From contig CM072894.1 in the NCBI GenBank assembly GCA_037013685.1, forward strand, positions 29,573,529 to 29,637,528: a DNA stretch of 64,000 nt, written 5' to 3'. The DNA is from Acridotheres tristis. Its lineage: Eukaryota > Chordata > Aves > Passeriformes > Sturnidae. The first letter of the stretch is position 1; every line of letters begins with the position of its first letter. This document shows positions 25,483-39,329 of the stretch, piece after piece. A program made the translations under genes and the position numbers. Below the pieces are notes generated by a model that did not search any database, had not been told where the DNA came from, and worked only from the letters and a program-made list of their open reading frames with translations.

Positions 25483-25508
25483 GTTTTTTTGTTTGGTTTT
25501 TTTTTTTT
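25483..25508. repeat. Interrupted T-rich tract
   Basis: Runs of T broken by GTTTGG, ending in about 12 consecutive T. It is a simple low-complexity tract with no further structure. Confidence 0.85.
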
Positions 25509-26759
25509 GAAAATTATACTTACAATATGATAAAAATCCCTTTCCATAACACTTCTCTGGCTCAGTAGAATTATTTGGGAATTTTTTTTTCCTTACCCTT
25601 TTAATCCAGAAGCTGTCAGGCTAAGCAGCCTGCAGAAACACCTTTTAGGCAGAATGAAGTCTGTGATAGGGCATGTCAGAAAAAGAGAGGAGTTGTCTGT
25701 AATTATTTCCTTGTCTATAGAAAGTGGCACTGAAGGAACATAGGTGCACTAAAAGTAAATGAAGAGATGTGTTTTTTTTGAGAGATCACTGCTGAGGAAA
25801 GCACCTACCATCACAGCCACAGTAATAAAAAGATTTGTAAAAGCCATTTTACTCCCTGCTTCTAAAAATGTCAGCTGCCTTTGCTGTGGTTTCCAGGTTC
25901 CTGGAGGCTGCTCCTCAAGCTTCCAGTGCCTGCCCAGGCTGCCCAGAATAACAAGGAGATGGTAGATTACTTGTTCTTCTGCTGTGTGGTGTTAAATCAG
26001 GGGAAACTGCATCCCCAGCATGTCCGAGAACCACTTCCACCCCTTCCTGCTTTGGCAAACCCCTCTCTCAAGGCAGTGGCTATACTACTCCTACTGTGAC
26101 CTCGATTTAGATAATTTTAGTGTCTTATCTCTGCCTCATTTTCTCTGCTTCTTCCAGGTTCAGCTATCTGAGGATCTCCAATGTTTTGAGTAGTCTGACT
26201 TTCAGGAAAGTTAATTAAAGTCCCAGCCTTCATGCTACCTTAATATTTGCTAATTTAATTTGATTTTTATGTATGTACTTTTCTCCATCAAAGTGCCAAA
26301 ATGTGCTGTACTTTAAACACAGTGGTGTGTGATGCTTAGATTACCAAATGACTGCAACATTGTAGATGCTACCCTTTCCCATAACAACAAGTAATGTTTT
26401 GGTCCTTGGCTCATGTAAATTATTTCATAAACCTGTGAAGGCAGAGAATTGCACCTTTTCACCACAAAGGAAGATATATAGCAAATCTAGGAGCAAACAA
26501 AATATCCTTTTGTCCAATCATGGGTTGTGCTTCTTTTTGGAGGTCTCAAAACACTTCTCTGAAATTGATGATCTAGAATGAGGGCTAATCTGAGATCTTT
26601 GTGCTTTGTATAAAGTTATGAAGATAGAAAATTGTATTTTTCATGTCTTATTTGCAGTGAAACACCAGTAATTAGATAAACGTGTGTGTAAAATGCGTCT
26701 GTAGCATTTTAGCTTTCTGCCTGGCTCTGGGTTTTGTCTTTATTTAAACACTGCTTCAG

Positions 26760-26960
26760 CATATTCCTGGCTAATAAGGGTAGGTGTTTTACATCATTTT
26801 AGCAAAGTGGAACATTGGAATTATATGACTGAAAATCTATATTGCAATTTTTCATTTTTATTATTACTTTTTCATAATTAGGCAATAAATATAGGCTATG
26901 CTGATCTGTATGATTACATCAAGATTTCTTGCATACTGCAACAAATAAGGGAGTAGGTGT
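26760..26960. other. Candidate conserved non-coding block
   Basis: Complex AT-rich DNA containing GCTAATAAGG, TTGCAATTTTTC, CATAATTAGGCAATAAAT and GATTACATCAAGA in sequence. There is no repeat or coding signature. The support is texture only. Confidence 0.22.
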
Positions 26961-27859
26961 AAAAAGATTCTAGCTATGCTTGGAAAAAAGTAAAATTAAT
27001 ATTTTAGTATGTTGCCTGTTGCTTTACGTCAAGAGTGTGTTTGGGGCATGTGGTAAAAAAAAAGCAATGATTGTCCCCAAGTCATATGTCTGTAAACTTT
27101 TCTAGTAAATTAGAGTTAGACACAGATCTTTGGCATTTTTTTGGGGACAAAGTGCCTCTACTCACCTTTTCAGAGTCACTGCAATGAAGAATAGATGTGA
27201 TGTGTTTGAATTAGTTGCCTACAAAGATCTGGTCTCCATTTAATGAACATAGATATTTTCCCAAGAAACAGGGAAGAAAATATATCCTTTTATCTTCTGT
27301 GTATAGTTTCTGGCTATTTGATAAAAAGAACAGACTAAATCATGTGAGCAATGCTCTGCCATCTGTAAGTCAGTCAGGGTAAAAAAGCACATTGGGAATT
27401 GTGTGGAAGTGATTTATTTATCACATTAACTGTGCACTCTCTGCAGCATTGTTCATGATTGCAAATGTAAATTGTTGTCAGAGCTGCAGAAGGACTTTGC
27501 TCCTTCCTCACAGGTTCTCTGTGCCAAATTTCTGCTCATCCTCTCTGTGGCTGGGTGACAAATCTTCCCATCACTGTGTACACAAAACCTTTGCTACCAT
27601 GTTACAGCATTGCAATCACACTTTTATTCTTATGTTTTATGTATTTATCTCTTTGGTTTGCATTGCTACAATAACAATATAATAATAAAAAATGTGTCAG
27701 CATAATAATGTAACTACAAATAGCTGTCTATAAGTGTCCTTAAGTTCAGAAGATGACTGTTGAGAAAAAAAAACCATTTATGTTGCACTGTGAGGGCAAA
27801 GCCCCTTTTAACAGTTTTGTGACTCTTAGAAACGTTCTAGTTACAAGTTTTCTGCCTGT

Positions 27860-28150
27860 TTTGATAAGCAGGATTCAGAGCACATTTTGATTGAGAAATT
27901 GCATTTCAAATTCTATCTTTTTTCCTTCAGTCTGTTTAGATGAATCTTTTTCTTTCAAAGCTGTTTTACATTTGGCTTTTGACTTAATTTCCTAATGTGT
28001 TATGGTCTTTGATCTTTCAGACTGTTGAACTGTTTTATTAAAACTCCCAAACAGGACCAGCGGCTCTCCTGATAATCATGATGTGTCTAATAAGTCTGGC
28101 ACCAACTGAATTAACTCAGTGCTCTTGCTAGTAATAAAGATGGATTCAAA
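27860..28150. other. Candidate conserved non-coding block
   Basis: Non-repetitive DNA with a complex right half containing GATAATCATGATG, CTAATAAGTC and TGAATTAACTCAG. These resemble paired-homeodomain and Maf-type words. No open frame crosses it. Conservation is untested. Confidence 0.22.
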
Positions 28151-31100
28151 AACGTTATTTTTGAAGATCTGTTGTGAGAGCTTTCCCACATTTTTTTCCC
28201 CAGATGAAAAGAATTAGTTATGAAAATAGTGCTCTTGAAGTACTAGGGAGTACAATGGCTGTACTGATTGTGTGATGGAATTTCTTATAGCATCTCCATG
28301 TACACCATGTTCAGAATTAAAAAAAGAAAAATGAAGTAAAAGATGCTAGCTGTAGGGGAAAAAAACCCAATATCTTCTGGTTTTGTTCTTATTTTTTCCC
28401 CCTGGAGTTCTGGAAGTGAATGAGTTTAAGCCCTGTGTTCCTGAATGAAAGATGTGTGTGTATGGGGTTGCAAACATTTGATCTTATTATCTTCTTGATA
28501 TAAAAAAAAAATCCATTTTCTCTGATAGAACCAAGCATAGTCCATTTAAATTTCTTCCCAGGTTAGCTGATTGACATCCACTCAGGAGAAAAAGGCTGCA
28601 CAGAACATTATTAAGGGTCAGTTTCCTTAGAGACTCTGCTGTGGAATTGTGGCAGTGTTTATTAGGCATTGGTGTGCAGAGTAGGATATCTGCTTTATTA
28701 AACCTGTGATAAAAGGAATGGGAGGTTCTGGGTCCAGGTTCTTAAAGGTGGTGCTCCTTTAAGCATTGTCAATATATAGAGAGCTGGGATGGCAGCGAGT
28801 AATTGTTTTTTCGTGATGATGTGACTTTTCCAAAAGTTATACCCTTGTCCCAGTTAAATAGCTAAAATATAGAACTCAATATAGTTTCACAAAACATTAA
28901 ATCATTGTCCAATTCACCATCCTCTGATGAAAAGATCTTTAAACTGAAACACTTCTGAAATTCTCCTAATGCCACAGCATTTCCTGGATCTATGCTACTG
29001 CTACTGGTGGGGCTTTTTTTGTGTTTGCTTATAAAGACAAAAGCACTTGGTGAAATAATCAATTTGTTTGTAGATAATTGTAGTTTAAAAATCTATTTCT
29101 CACCCTGCAAGATTTTTCCACTGCTTTTGGAAAGCCTCTGTGAGATGTGATTCACTATCTCTTTCTCTCTGAATGTGGTAATTTCCAAGTTCCTTTCCTG
29201 ATCTAGAACTCTTACTGCCAGCAATGTTGTGTCTCTCAGCATTATATATGTAATTAATACATCATGCACATACTGAATCACATAGTACATTTTCAAGTTT
29301 TTAGACTGATATTTATACTTAGTTTAATTACTTTGTAATTTTCTTAGAAGTAACTGAAAAACACTCCTGATGTTCCATCTGACAGATAGAGGCTGCTCCA
29401 AAGGAGCAGAACTTTAACTGCAATGCTGAAATGTTAGGCAGCAGTTGGCTATCCTCAGTCTCAGCCTTTCATTTAGCCCAACTTTGCCTTGTTCAGATAG
29501 ATGAGAGCAGCTTGAGACCACAGGAGTTTTGTTACAGTCCATTTTGCTCTGTTTCTCCTACTTATCTGAAAGGTGTTTAAAACCTTGCACAGCACAGTGT
29601 ATCATATATGCAGAAATTAATTCTTTGGATTTGGGTTTAAAGGGTCCCATCATTCCATTGAGTAGTTTTATTATTTTGTGTACTGTGCTGTAGGTTTGGG
29701 CCTGGGACTGTGAGTTCAAGCATAAGGTGTTGCTGAAGTTTATCCATTCCTGTTTCATGGGCTGTAAACCTACAAGCGTCTCCTCACTGGCAGCTGTGGA
29801 AGCTCTGTTGAATTGGCAGTGTGAGTATGACTCCACTGGCTACAGCTTCCCAAACCAACTGATCCCAAGGGTTCTGTGTCCCAGGTGGAAATTGCAGCCA
29901 AAGACTGTTTGCATTCAATCAAAGGAATTACAGATGTGTTGCAAAGTCACTGTGGACATGGGTAATTATACACAAGTAAACTCTCAGTAAACAGTAATTC
30001 TGGTTCAGGGTTCCTTGGCCTCTGAACAAACCACAATGTTGAAAAGTCCACATATAAAACACTTGACAAATTTGCAGAAACTTTTAGTAGTGTCTCTATG
30101 GTGAGGGGTTTTGATGCTTTGATCACTTATGAATGTCAGAAGAGCAGTGGTGAACCTGCAGATGAGTGTCCCCAGGTAAACATGTATGAAGCAGGGGGAA
30201 TTAATCCAAAAGCATCTTTAAGGACCCAAGAGGAAAGAAGGGGAAAGAAACTGCCTTTAAACTATTCCTGTTGCATGCAGAGAAAGCCTCAAGTAGAGCT
30301 TTCTCCATTGCTCAGATACCAGTGATCCAGAAGGGAAGAATTGTCACCCAGGCCTGAAGAACAAATAACTTTGTTCAAACACTTGTGCTTGGGCTGACCC
30401 TCAGGCACACTGCTCCTGTGCCCTCTGAGGTGACCCTGGAACTGAGCACCCCCAGCTTTTCTGCTTCTGAGCCATTCCAGGGACTCACACTGCCTCTGTT
30501 GGCTTTGAACCTGGCAATCCAAGATCAGCTGTCTCTTTCTTCTCCATGACTTTTGGCCCTTCTGCTCTCTACTCCAAAGCCCATAAATAGGAAAAGACAG
30601 TGGGCTGCAGGCTGATTTCTTCAAGCATTTGTGCCACAAAGCACAAAGAAATATGTGGCTTATGACAGGAGCCATCTCTTTCACACTGAGCACATGCATG
30701 TGGCAGAAGAGGAGGTTCTGTCTTTTATATCATGGCATTATATTATATTAGAAAAAGGAAGGAGCAATTTAAGTCGTTCAGACTAATTTAAGACCATATC
30801 ATGGCCAGCTTTTATTATGGATAAACATAAATATTTTATTATAACCAAAGTCTGATCTTGTATTTTTCCTTTCTAGCCTTGTTCTTTATCTTACTTATTC
30901 AGTAGTCTACAATGCACATATTTTTATTTTTTATCCTATGACTTCATTCCTTGAGTCTACAGTGTTAGCAAACACCGAGCTATTATAATGATTCTGTTTA
31001 TTCAGTTTCTACTTTGAAAACAAACGAAAGTAGTCATTCTGTGTCTACTGAGCTCAGAAATTTACTCAGTGTTCCTCCCACATTTTGAATGTAGCAAGCA

Positions 31101-31900
31101 TAAAATTGCTTCCTTACTGTTGCACGCAGTATTTGTGAAGTGCCACTGGATATGTATTGTTTCTCCTTCTGACTCAGCTTTGAATTCACGTCTCAGACAT
31201 TCTACAGCCCCTGCTGCTGTTCCAGCATGAAATAATGTGGTTTTTTAAGGGAAAAAACTAAGGCCAGAACAATTTCAGTGAAATGCCCTATTTATATGAA
31301 GACTTCTCTACTTGTCACACTTGTGGACCTGAGTGATTTGATGCCACTGCAACGTATGCCCTGCCCTTAAGTCAATTACTTTGGGAAATTTGATGAGTTT
31401 CATGCTTTCATCCAGCCTCACAAATATCCCTTTGGTGGAGTCTCTCAAGGTGCCAGTGCCTCATTTTGGCCTCTCAACATGAAGCCAGGGAGTAGGATTC
31501 AACCTTACCTGACGTTAGATATCAACTGGACTCTGGGAACTGGGAAAATAAGCACTTTTGATTCCTTCACAGAGAAGGAGAGCCCATAGCACTGAGCACC
31601 TATTTCTCTCCATTATGTAGAAGGGAGATGCTTAAATGCAGCTATCTGCACTGCTAATATCTAAATTAGGTGACTGCACCTTGGTTCTTTCATCAGCTTT
31701 TATCCCACTTCATTAATGGCTCCCTGATTTGTAATCAGGTAATTTGAGGCTACAGTTTTCATTTTTCCCCAGTTGTTATCACCTTTATTTCTTTTTGTGT
31801 TATGAGGTTTTTCATTGGAAGTGGACTGTTTTCACACAGAAATTCCCCACCCAGGAGGAAGGAAGCAAAGCATAATGCATTGGATATTCAGTTATTCAGG

Positions 31901-31913
31901 AAAAAAAAAAAAA
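31901..31913. repeat. Poly-A tract (13 A)
   Basis: A short homopolymer inside otherwise unique DNA. No retroposed sequence is recognisable beside it. Confidence 0.9.
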
Positions 31914-32499
31914 GTGTTTTAATTCTCTCCATCAACAAAATGGCCTTATTCCTTGAATTGATGTATTTCCTGAGTTTTCTGTGACCTTAAAATACAAACA
32001 GCAAAACCAACCAGTGCAGAAATAAATAAGGAGCTGCAATTACACTTGAGATTGCAGGGGTTTTAATGTTAGTTCCCTTACATTTCATGGTCAGATGAGA
32101 TTAGTTTAGTACAGAAAATGTTACTGGGATTTTTGAAATGGATGGCCAAAGGCAAGTGCCAGGAAAGCCCAGCCCCATCATTAGAGCTCTGCATGCTCTT
32201 AAAGCCCTGCAGTTTATCAGTAGCCCTGAAGAGTTCATTATACACATCAGAATTGGTTTATTTAGACCTTGGATCCAATTGCAGAGAAGGGCTTGGAGCT
32301 GTGCAATGAACAGGACTGAAATCCTTTCATTCCCAGTTGTCATTTAACACTTGCAGACCAGCATCTTTAGGTACTTCAGCCCTGCACTGTGACTCAGTTA
32401 CTGCTGCAGCTACTTGAGTGTGAGCTTCCATGCAGGGGATGATTCAGCTGGTAAAATTATGTTACCCTGAAATTAGTTTGGTACTTAGAATTTAATATT

Positions 32500-32720
32500 C
32501 TCCTCTTTTGCTCTGCAATTAGCTTTTACTAATGCAATTTAATCTATTTGTAACATTTCTTGAAAATCATCATAGTAGACATGATTTGAAATGAAGTTAA
32601 ATCTCTTGAACTTTTCCTTACGTTAATTTGAAATGCCAACAGGGCACCAACTGCTGTGAAAATTAATGAATGAGCTACACCAGACTGTCTTTCATTTCAC
32701 TGGAATGACTTCACACTCAG
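32500..32720. other. Candidate conserved non-coding block
   Basis: Complex AT-rich sequence with TGCAATTAGC, CTAATGCAATTTAATC and AAAATTAATGAATGAG. It looks like a run of homeodomain/POU-type sites without repeats. This is an inference from texture. Confidence 0.25.
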
Positions 32721-33298
32721 AGAGCATATGTGCCAAACAAACTATTCTCCAACACTGCAGATGATACTGGAGAGAGAATTTCACTGCTGTAGGGCTGAAG
32801 GGTCAGATTTATGGGTCTCAATTTCTTTGTAGTTGTATTATGGAGAATAGCTCATGGGAGAGGCAACTCTCCTCAGGAAGATTTTTTTTCTTTTAAAGAA
32901 AATTTATTTCATTCGTGAAATATTGCTACACTAAAAATACAGACCACTGTATTTTTCCTCAGAGTGTTTTACTCCTCATTTGAAAATTCCCAAACTGGGC
33001 CCTCAGTTTCCTTAAAAGTGAGGGCACTTTGTCTGTGGTTATTTATCAGACATTAAGCTGCAAAGAACATGTAAAGCTACCATAGAACTAGAGCTAAATT
33101 AATTCTTTACACCATGCACATTTTGTTTACAACTTTTCTTATCCTGAAGAGCTGGGGAAGTGGTTGGTTTTAACAGTTAAAACAGAATTCCTGTGCAAAA
33201 AACATGAATTATCAGCAGAAAACACAATAAAAAAAAATCTTAGCTTAGAAATGCTTTTGAGCTAAAAAGAAATAAACAAATAAACAAATGCCAGTAAC

Positions 33299-33315
33299 TT
33301 TTTTTTTTTTTTTTT
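33299..33315. repeat. Poly-T tract (17 T)
   Basis: An uninterrupted run of 17 T, about 15 bp after an AAATAAACAAATAAACAAA patch. No retroposed body was recognised. Confidence 0.92.
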
Positions 33316-34719
33316 GGGTAGCATTTGTCCTCTTGTATTCATTAAAGCTCACTTGCATCATCTCAATTTTATTATGATGATCAAATGTGCTATGTTGAGG
33401 GCTTGAACAAGAACTCTGCCATCATTGTCTGTTAAAATTCCCTTTGGCATTCTGGAGTTTAACATTTTTTTCCTTCAGACACCACAGTGGTTATTGATTG
33501 TGTTCCTGCTGACAAAGTTTTAATACCTTTCTATTTAAACACGTGTATATATTCCAGTATAGCCTTGACTCCACATACATACTGTCTCACACAGGGTGGT
33601 TTGTTGACTCAGGTGGGAAATTCAGTTCTTAACTGGAAGTTGTAAATATACTTTTTTTTGTTCCACTGTTTGCAGTCTCTAATAACAAATGAAAATAAAA
33701 TCAAATTGTATGATCAGTAAAACTGTGTTATGACATTCTGTCCTAGATAAATGATCAAATAAGCAATTTTACTTACTCTCAGATTAAATAAACGACACCA
33801 AACACAATCAATTTTTTTTTTTAATACTCTGCATTGCAGTCATATAATGAAAAGACTAATTGGATTTGGACTTGGAAAAATGCCACTGCTGTGCTCCAAA
33901 AATTGAAACATTGAGTAAACTGTGAAATAAAATAGAAGTGTGGGGCAGATGTGTTCTGGTTATTGTAATGCAAAGGATTCACCATTTCTTCTCTGGCTTG
34001 GGCTTGATATTTAATGGGCATAATGGCATTGTTTTGTGGGTAGATACAAGCTGCTCACTCTGCTTGGTGGAAACAAAATAAAAGAGTGTTAAAGGCATCT
34101 TTTAGAAAGGGGACATGAAGAGACTTGTCGGAGTGGGAACTGGTGATGGATTTGGCTGCACGGGGGTTGCTCTGCCTTGGTCAAGCCGGGGCAGATCCAT
34201 TCCCTTTGCCTCAGGCAGGGCAGCAGCTCTGAGCACGTCTGTGCCACCTCAAGGGCAGAACAAGCTCATCTTTTTTGGCGTTTTTCATCACTTTCCTGCT
34301 TAGGTGTCATCCTTCCTCCTTGCTTGTTGTCACACACCAAAGTGGTTTTCATAATTGATGGGTCTGATTTGTACATCAGACCACCCGTCCAAGCAAATGC
34401 CTGAAGAGCAAATGTCATAAGAGGAGAGGGATGTACAAACAGCACAGGTTGTGAAGTGGTTTAGGGACTTGAGGTGTTGCTTCACAGAGGTTTCTAAGTG
34501 GCACCTGATTTGTGCCTCCTGGAAGCAAACACTGTGCAGGGAATGGCCCAGGACAGCCTCAGGGGATGGGGTGCAGCAGCCAAGGGAAATGTGGGGGCTT
34601 GGTGTGCCAAATCTGCACTGGGAATTGCTCTGATTGCTTTAAAGTAGCACTCTGTAGGGCATGGGAGCTGCCAGTTCCCACATCATGTATACCTAATATT
34701 CTTGGATAAATCAGTGGAT

Positions 34720-34771
34720 TATTAAATATCTTAAATTCTTGTGAATATTAAATATCTTAAATTCCTGTGAA
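34720..34771. repeat. 26-bp tandem duplication, two copies
   Basis: Positions 34720-34745 and 34746-34771 are head-to-tail copies that differ at one base (T in the first, C in the second). The copies directly abut. The near-identity points to a fairly recent local duplication, perhaps by replication slippage. Each copy holds the words TTAAATATC and TTAAATTC. Confidence 0.95.
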
Positions 34772-37541
34772 TTAGATTTCAGAAGATGTTCATAATGGAA
34801 ACTGTTTGGCCAAAAGTGATATTTAAGAATGTGTTAGACAATTTCATTGTTTTGGGTTTTTTTTGAAACATCCTGGTCTGTTTTTATTTCATCTGGATCA
34901 GGAAAAGCCTTGGTCTTGGGCCACCTGACCTTACATGTGAATGCTGTGGTTGTTTACTATGTTCATGTTCTGTTTCTCATGCCTTTCTTTCAGTTTCTGT
35001 AATCTGTTGTTAATCTTCGTATTAATTCTCTGGCTTTACACATGAATTGTTTCAGACTGATACAATTTATTTTTAAAATGTGCTTTTCCCTCAACCAAAA
35101 TGACTTTTTGTTGTTTTTTAAGATAAAAATTCAAATATTATATCTGAAAATATTAGAATGAAATAATACAACATATCTGACCAAGTTTCTGAAGACCTTT
35201 TTTCAGCTGTATACCTTTGACAATTTCTGTCTGAAATTCCTGAATGGTATTCTTGATCCAAAACTGAATTAATAGCTAATCTATATATAAGAACAATATT
35301 TGTTTTTCTATAATACTTAAGAAGACTCTTAACTGATAAATAGTCTGGTACTCAAGCAGTATTTCAGTACTTTCTGGTATTGAAATTTCTTTTGTGGTGT
35401 ATGAAAAGACAGAAAAGCTACTAAGAAGGCAATTGTCACATCTTCCTTTGGTCAGGAGGTGGGAGCTGTTGAGGCAGGGCTGGCCACACATGACATTTCA
35501 ATTGGTATTGTAACATTTTGTATGTAGGGACCTGTCAACACTTCCTTTATTAACTTTGCTGTTCAGGCAGACACCGTTACTGAGTTGAAATGTCATTCAC
35601 AACAAGTGCTTGTTCTTTAAGTTCTCTAAGCTCGCAGAAACAGTTTAAACCAGTTTTTTTCAAATTCTAGAGCTGCCAGAACAATAGAGGAACTGGAGGA
35701 AATAAAAGATTTCTGGCTGCTACACGCACTGCTTTGTGCTCCTGCTCCAAATTTATTTGTTATTTTATATAACATTCTTTTCCATCTGCTATGTTTAATA
35801 CATGAGAAAAGAGACTGTGGTGTTGCTTTTAATTCTGAGATTATGAGGGCACTTGGAAATGCTGTTAACAATTTTTCACATTGATTGATATGTTAAGTCA
35901 CATCTTTTGCTTTGTGTCTGTATGAGACCCAAATGAACCTAAGAGCAGCATAAACATCTCTGCTGTAAGAGAGAGGCTGTCTCTTCATCTTAAATTATGA
36001 ATCCAGAGACTGAAGCAAGGAATTATTTTGGTCTTGCACACAATGAATAATGCATGTAGCACCATTATACACTTCCTGCCTGTTGTGGAACCAGAACGAG
36101 CTGTTAACGTTAATAAACACTCTTAATGTTCACCATAACCATTCTGAATGCTTTACTGGCAAAAGAAATGGTGATCCTAAGGACATTCAGCCATGTCAGT
36201 CTTATTACAATAGCCAATTATTAAACTTACAGCTGTATTATCCTCTGTCTTCATTTGATATGGGTAATTAGTCAAAATCTCTGGGTCTTGTAGTTTGTTT
36301 CTGCTATGTTGACAAGGGAGTTGGGTGTTTCTCATGTGCAACTTCGTTTAATTAAAAAGAAATGCAAAACCTTCTGTTTTTCTGAACACAAGGAGAGTAA
36401 TGCACGAAATACACGAATCCCTTGTATTTTCTAGGCTGCTTTCAAACTGTATTGAACACTAAATCTTTCTCTGTCATGTCAGCTGTGTGTCTAAGCGTGT
36501 GGAAGCTGTTCCAAGCTGTTGTCTTCATTCCCTTTCTCTCTGCTCGTGCAGTTCCTCTCATTCCCACCCGAAAAGTATCTGCTTTCAGCCTATGTTCTGG
36601 CTGTATCAATATTTAGGAAAAAAGGCTCAAAGTTGCAACAAGTATTTTCCTTGGTGGAGGAAACATGAAAATAATTTACTGCCATGGTTGTTGTAACAAC
36701 ACATGGGAATTTTGTTTGTTTTTAAAACATTAGTTTTGGAGCACTTATTTTTAACTATCTAATTGTTACATGGAATGGGTGTTGACATTAAAAAGGGCCT
36801 TCTGTGTTTATTCAAGGTTAGTTTAGACAGTAAGCCTCCTTGCTTTGGTAAGTACAAAAAGTGGAAAAGAAGCCTTTTATCCTCATCAATGTAGAAAAGT
36901 TATGTTTTTCTTTCATTCATTGCTTCAGAAGTTATTCTTAGTATGGAACCATAGATTTTAAGCAGAAATCAGGATATTTGGTTGCTTACCACGACATTGT
37001 GTAGTAGAGGCCATGAAACTTTATTTTATGTTGAAACTTTTTACTTCAGCTCCATCATGGTGTATATTCTACAGAGGTCTACAGCCTTGGTTTGAAGCCA
37101 ACTAGACATGATAAATTCATAGCTTTTATGGCAGCATGCTCCAGAAATTATATTCACATATTTACAAAGTGTATCTTATTTCTCAAGCTTATTCGTGCTA
37201 ACCCCTAGACTGTAGTCCCCAGTTTCACTCATTAATGAGGGAGTTCTACAGATTTCTGATATATCCATCTTCTACCAGAGCTCTCCTGAGAGGGTGTTTG
37301 CATGGAGGATTCCTGAGGCTGCAGTACACCCCCTGGCAGTGAGCTATAACTGAGGGGTCAGCGTTAATTTGCTTTATGCTTACATGTAATTGTTTACCAA
37401 GGAACTCGTCACCCTTGAAGGGCAATGTCATTAACTTCAGTGTAGATACAAATCCTGACCAAGTTTTAGCCAGAAAGCTCATCTTGACATGACGTTATAA
37501 ACATGCTCTTGGGTGAAATAAAACCTAAGTAGCCTCCCAAG
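34772..37541. other. Non-coding unique sequence, no gene recognised
   Basis: AT-rich DNA with only short open frames (at most about 81 codons), none with a recognisable domain. A short tandem AAGCTGTTCC-type duplication lies near 36513-36530. Nothing else can be named. Confidence 0.65.
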
Positions 37542-37580
37542 TTCTCTCTTTTTTTTTTTTTTTTTCTTTTTTCTTTTTTT
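37542..37580. repeat. Poly-T / CT-rich tract
   Basis: A pyrimidine tract of about 39 bp: mostly T with three or four isolated C. It is a simple repeat. It resembles a splice-acceptor tract only superficially, because no AG and coding exon follow it. Confidence 0.9.
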
Positions 37581-39329
37581 CAAATTTCTCTTGAATGAGA
37601 TCATGGTTTTGATTCTTGCCAGAATATCAGTTTTCAGAAATAATAAGGGTTTTTTTTAAAGACTGTTTTATTTGCTGTTTAATTATTTTGGGGGGAGGAG
37701 GGTGGTAGTGACTTTGGACTTTTTTAGGGTTTCCTTTGTCACATGTATGACAGCAGTTACTGTTTGTGAAGTCTGTCAGACCAAGTGTAGCCCTGGCAAA
37801 TAGCTTTTTAAAACTTTCACTTCTGGTGATGTTATGTTTTCTTTACAGCTTAAAGTTTTTCTTCTTTCAGTCCTTAAAGTGAAGAAATAGGAACTTGTGC
37901 AGTTTCACCTTTTGCTTTCACCTTCATCTTGCCTATTGTGGTCGTTGCAGAGCATTAACTGTGGCTCATACACCCTCTCCCTCACGATTTCCTTTTTACA
38001 CTGCTGCATATAATTCAAAACTAACAAGATTCTAATTAGCAAAATAAATTTAATCCTCTCTGTAAACTGAGTTATTCTAGCCAGGAAATAAATGCCTTCC
38101 CTCTTCCCTACAGCTCTTTATTCTTCTCTCTTATTTCTGCTGTTTGAGAGGTTTTGTCAAATATTTGTGTTTCTATTTCACTGGCAATTTAGAATTGTTA
38201 ATGATGGACATAAAATAGTGGTGAGTCCCATGCTCACTGGTGATGTCAAAAGTCTTCACATGCCTATTTCCTTTGAAAGCCTGTTTATTGGTATCATTAT
38301 TAGGAAACATGATATTACAGGGAAGTAAAAGAGAAAAATGAGTATCATCTTCCTATATCCTGACCTGTCTTTAGATCAATTTCTCCTGTACTGCATTCTA
38401 TAATTCATTCTCTTTATTCCCCCTCTTCCAGGAAATGATTGTTCAAAGATGATGCTGAAAGGGTGGCCAAGTAGTTACTACTTCAAATGGAGAATCAGCA
38501 AAGCCTCATCTTCATCTCTCAATTCTTTCCAAGTTTAGGGGTAAAAATACAAAACTTGCAACAAAAGGTATATGAGAAATCACTGGTTTGCATTTTTGAA
38601 TCTTTCCAGAATGGAATGGCTTTTCTTGAAAAATTAAAATATTTTGTGTTCTTGGTTTCTTTAGTTCCCAGTAAAATTTCTAACAGCATGAGAGTCAGTG
38701 AAATGGAAGGAATAGGTGTTGAGTGTTTATTCTGGATTTACTGCTGTTGGTTGCAGTACTAGCTCTTGATGAAAGCTAACATTGGTATTTGTGTGAAAAG
38801 AATTAATTCAATATGCTGTATTTAATGATTTGTGGTATTTTGTGAAGGTGCTGAACTCTTTTGCTGTGTGTTCAAAGCTGTTTCATACCTTTGCACAGAG
38901 ACTGAAGTGGGAAAAAGAACACCAAAAGAAAAAGCTGTCCTTACAAAGACTCAAACTAGAACTTACAGGATATGAGGGCTGGTTGTCTTCACAGTGTTGC
39001 CATCCTTAGTGCATAAGTGAACTGAGATTTCTTAGTCGAAAAAACAATAGGGCAGCATCTGAAAAGAGCAGGAAAAAATGGTGGCTAATAACAAAAACCT
39101 ACTTCCATATTGCTTTGTCACAGTCAAAATACTGTGTTCACCCATTAACAAGTTCTCTGTTTATGTGTTTTGGGCTCAGCCTTAGAGGTAGCAGGTGGAG
39201 TTTACAGTACAGTCACTGATTTCCAGGTTCTATCGTCACTTATTCAAAAGCAGGTGACACAAATTTTCTTCCTTATTCTCTGAACTGAATGTCATCCTCA
39301 GGCCATTCTTCTGGTCCTCAGTTTGAAAG

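Larger units (their letters stand above)
23434..31900. other. Long non-coding stretch, no gene recognised
   Basis: About 8.5 kb without a recognisable gene. GC-richer patches at about 23560-23720, 25900-26060 and 30380-30600 explain the longer chance frames (for example 30289-30699 minus, 136 codons, Lys/Arg/Ser rich with no domain). A T-rich tract lies at 25483-25508. Blocks at about 26760-26960 and 27860-28150 look like complex non-repetitive regulatory DNA and are listed separately. No transposon was recognised, which is a long repeat-poor run for vertebrate DNA. Confidence 0.6.
31914..34719. other. Non-coding unique sequence, no gene recognised
   Basis: AT-rich DNA with a poly-T tract (33299-33315) and a GC-richer patch at about 34115-34640. 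Several short frames overlap in that patch, none with a domain. A candidate conserved block at 32500-32720 is listed separately. A small 7-bp hairpin-like inverted repeat lies at 33167-33183. Confidence 0.6.

Noticed and set aside
30289..30699. 136-codon minus-strand frame
   Set aside because: The product is low-complexity and Lys/Arg/Ser/Gln rich with no family recognised. It lies in a GC-richer patch and overlaps a plus-strand frame.
37542..37590. Polypyrimidine tract as a splice acceptor
   Set aside because: It is a simple T/C tract with no well-placed AG followed by coding sequence.
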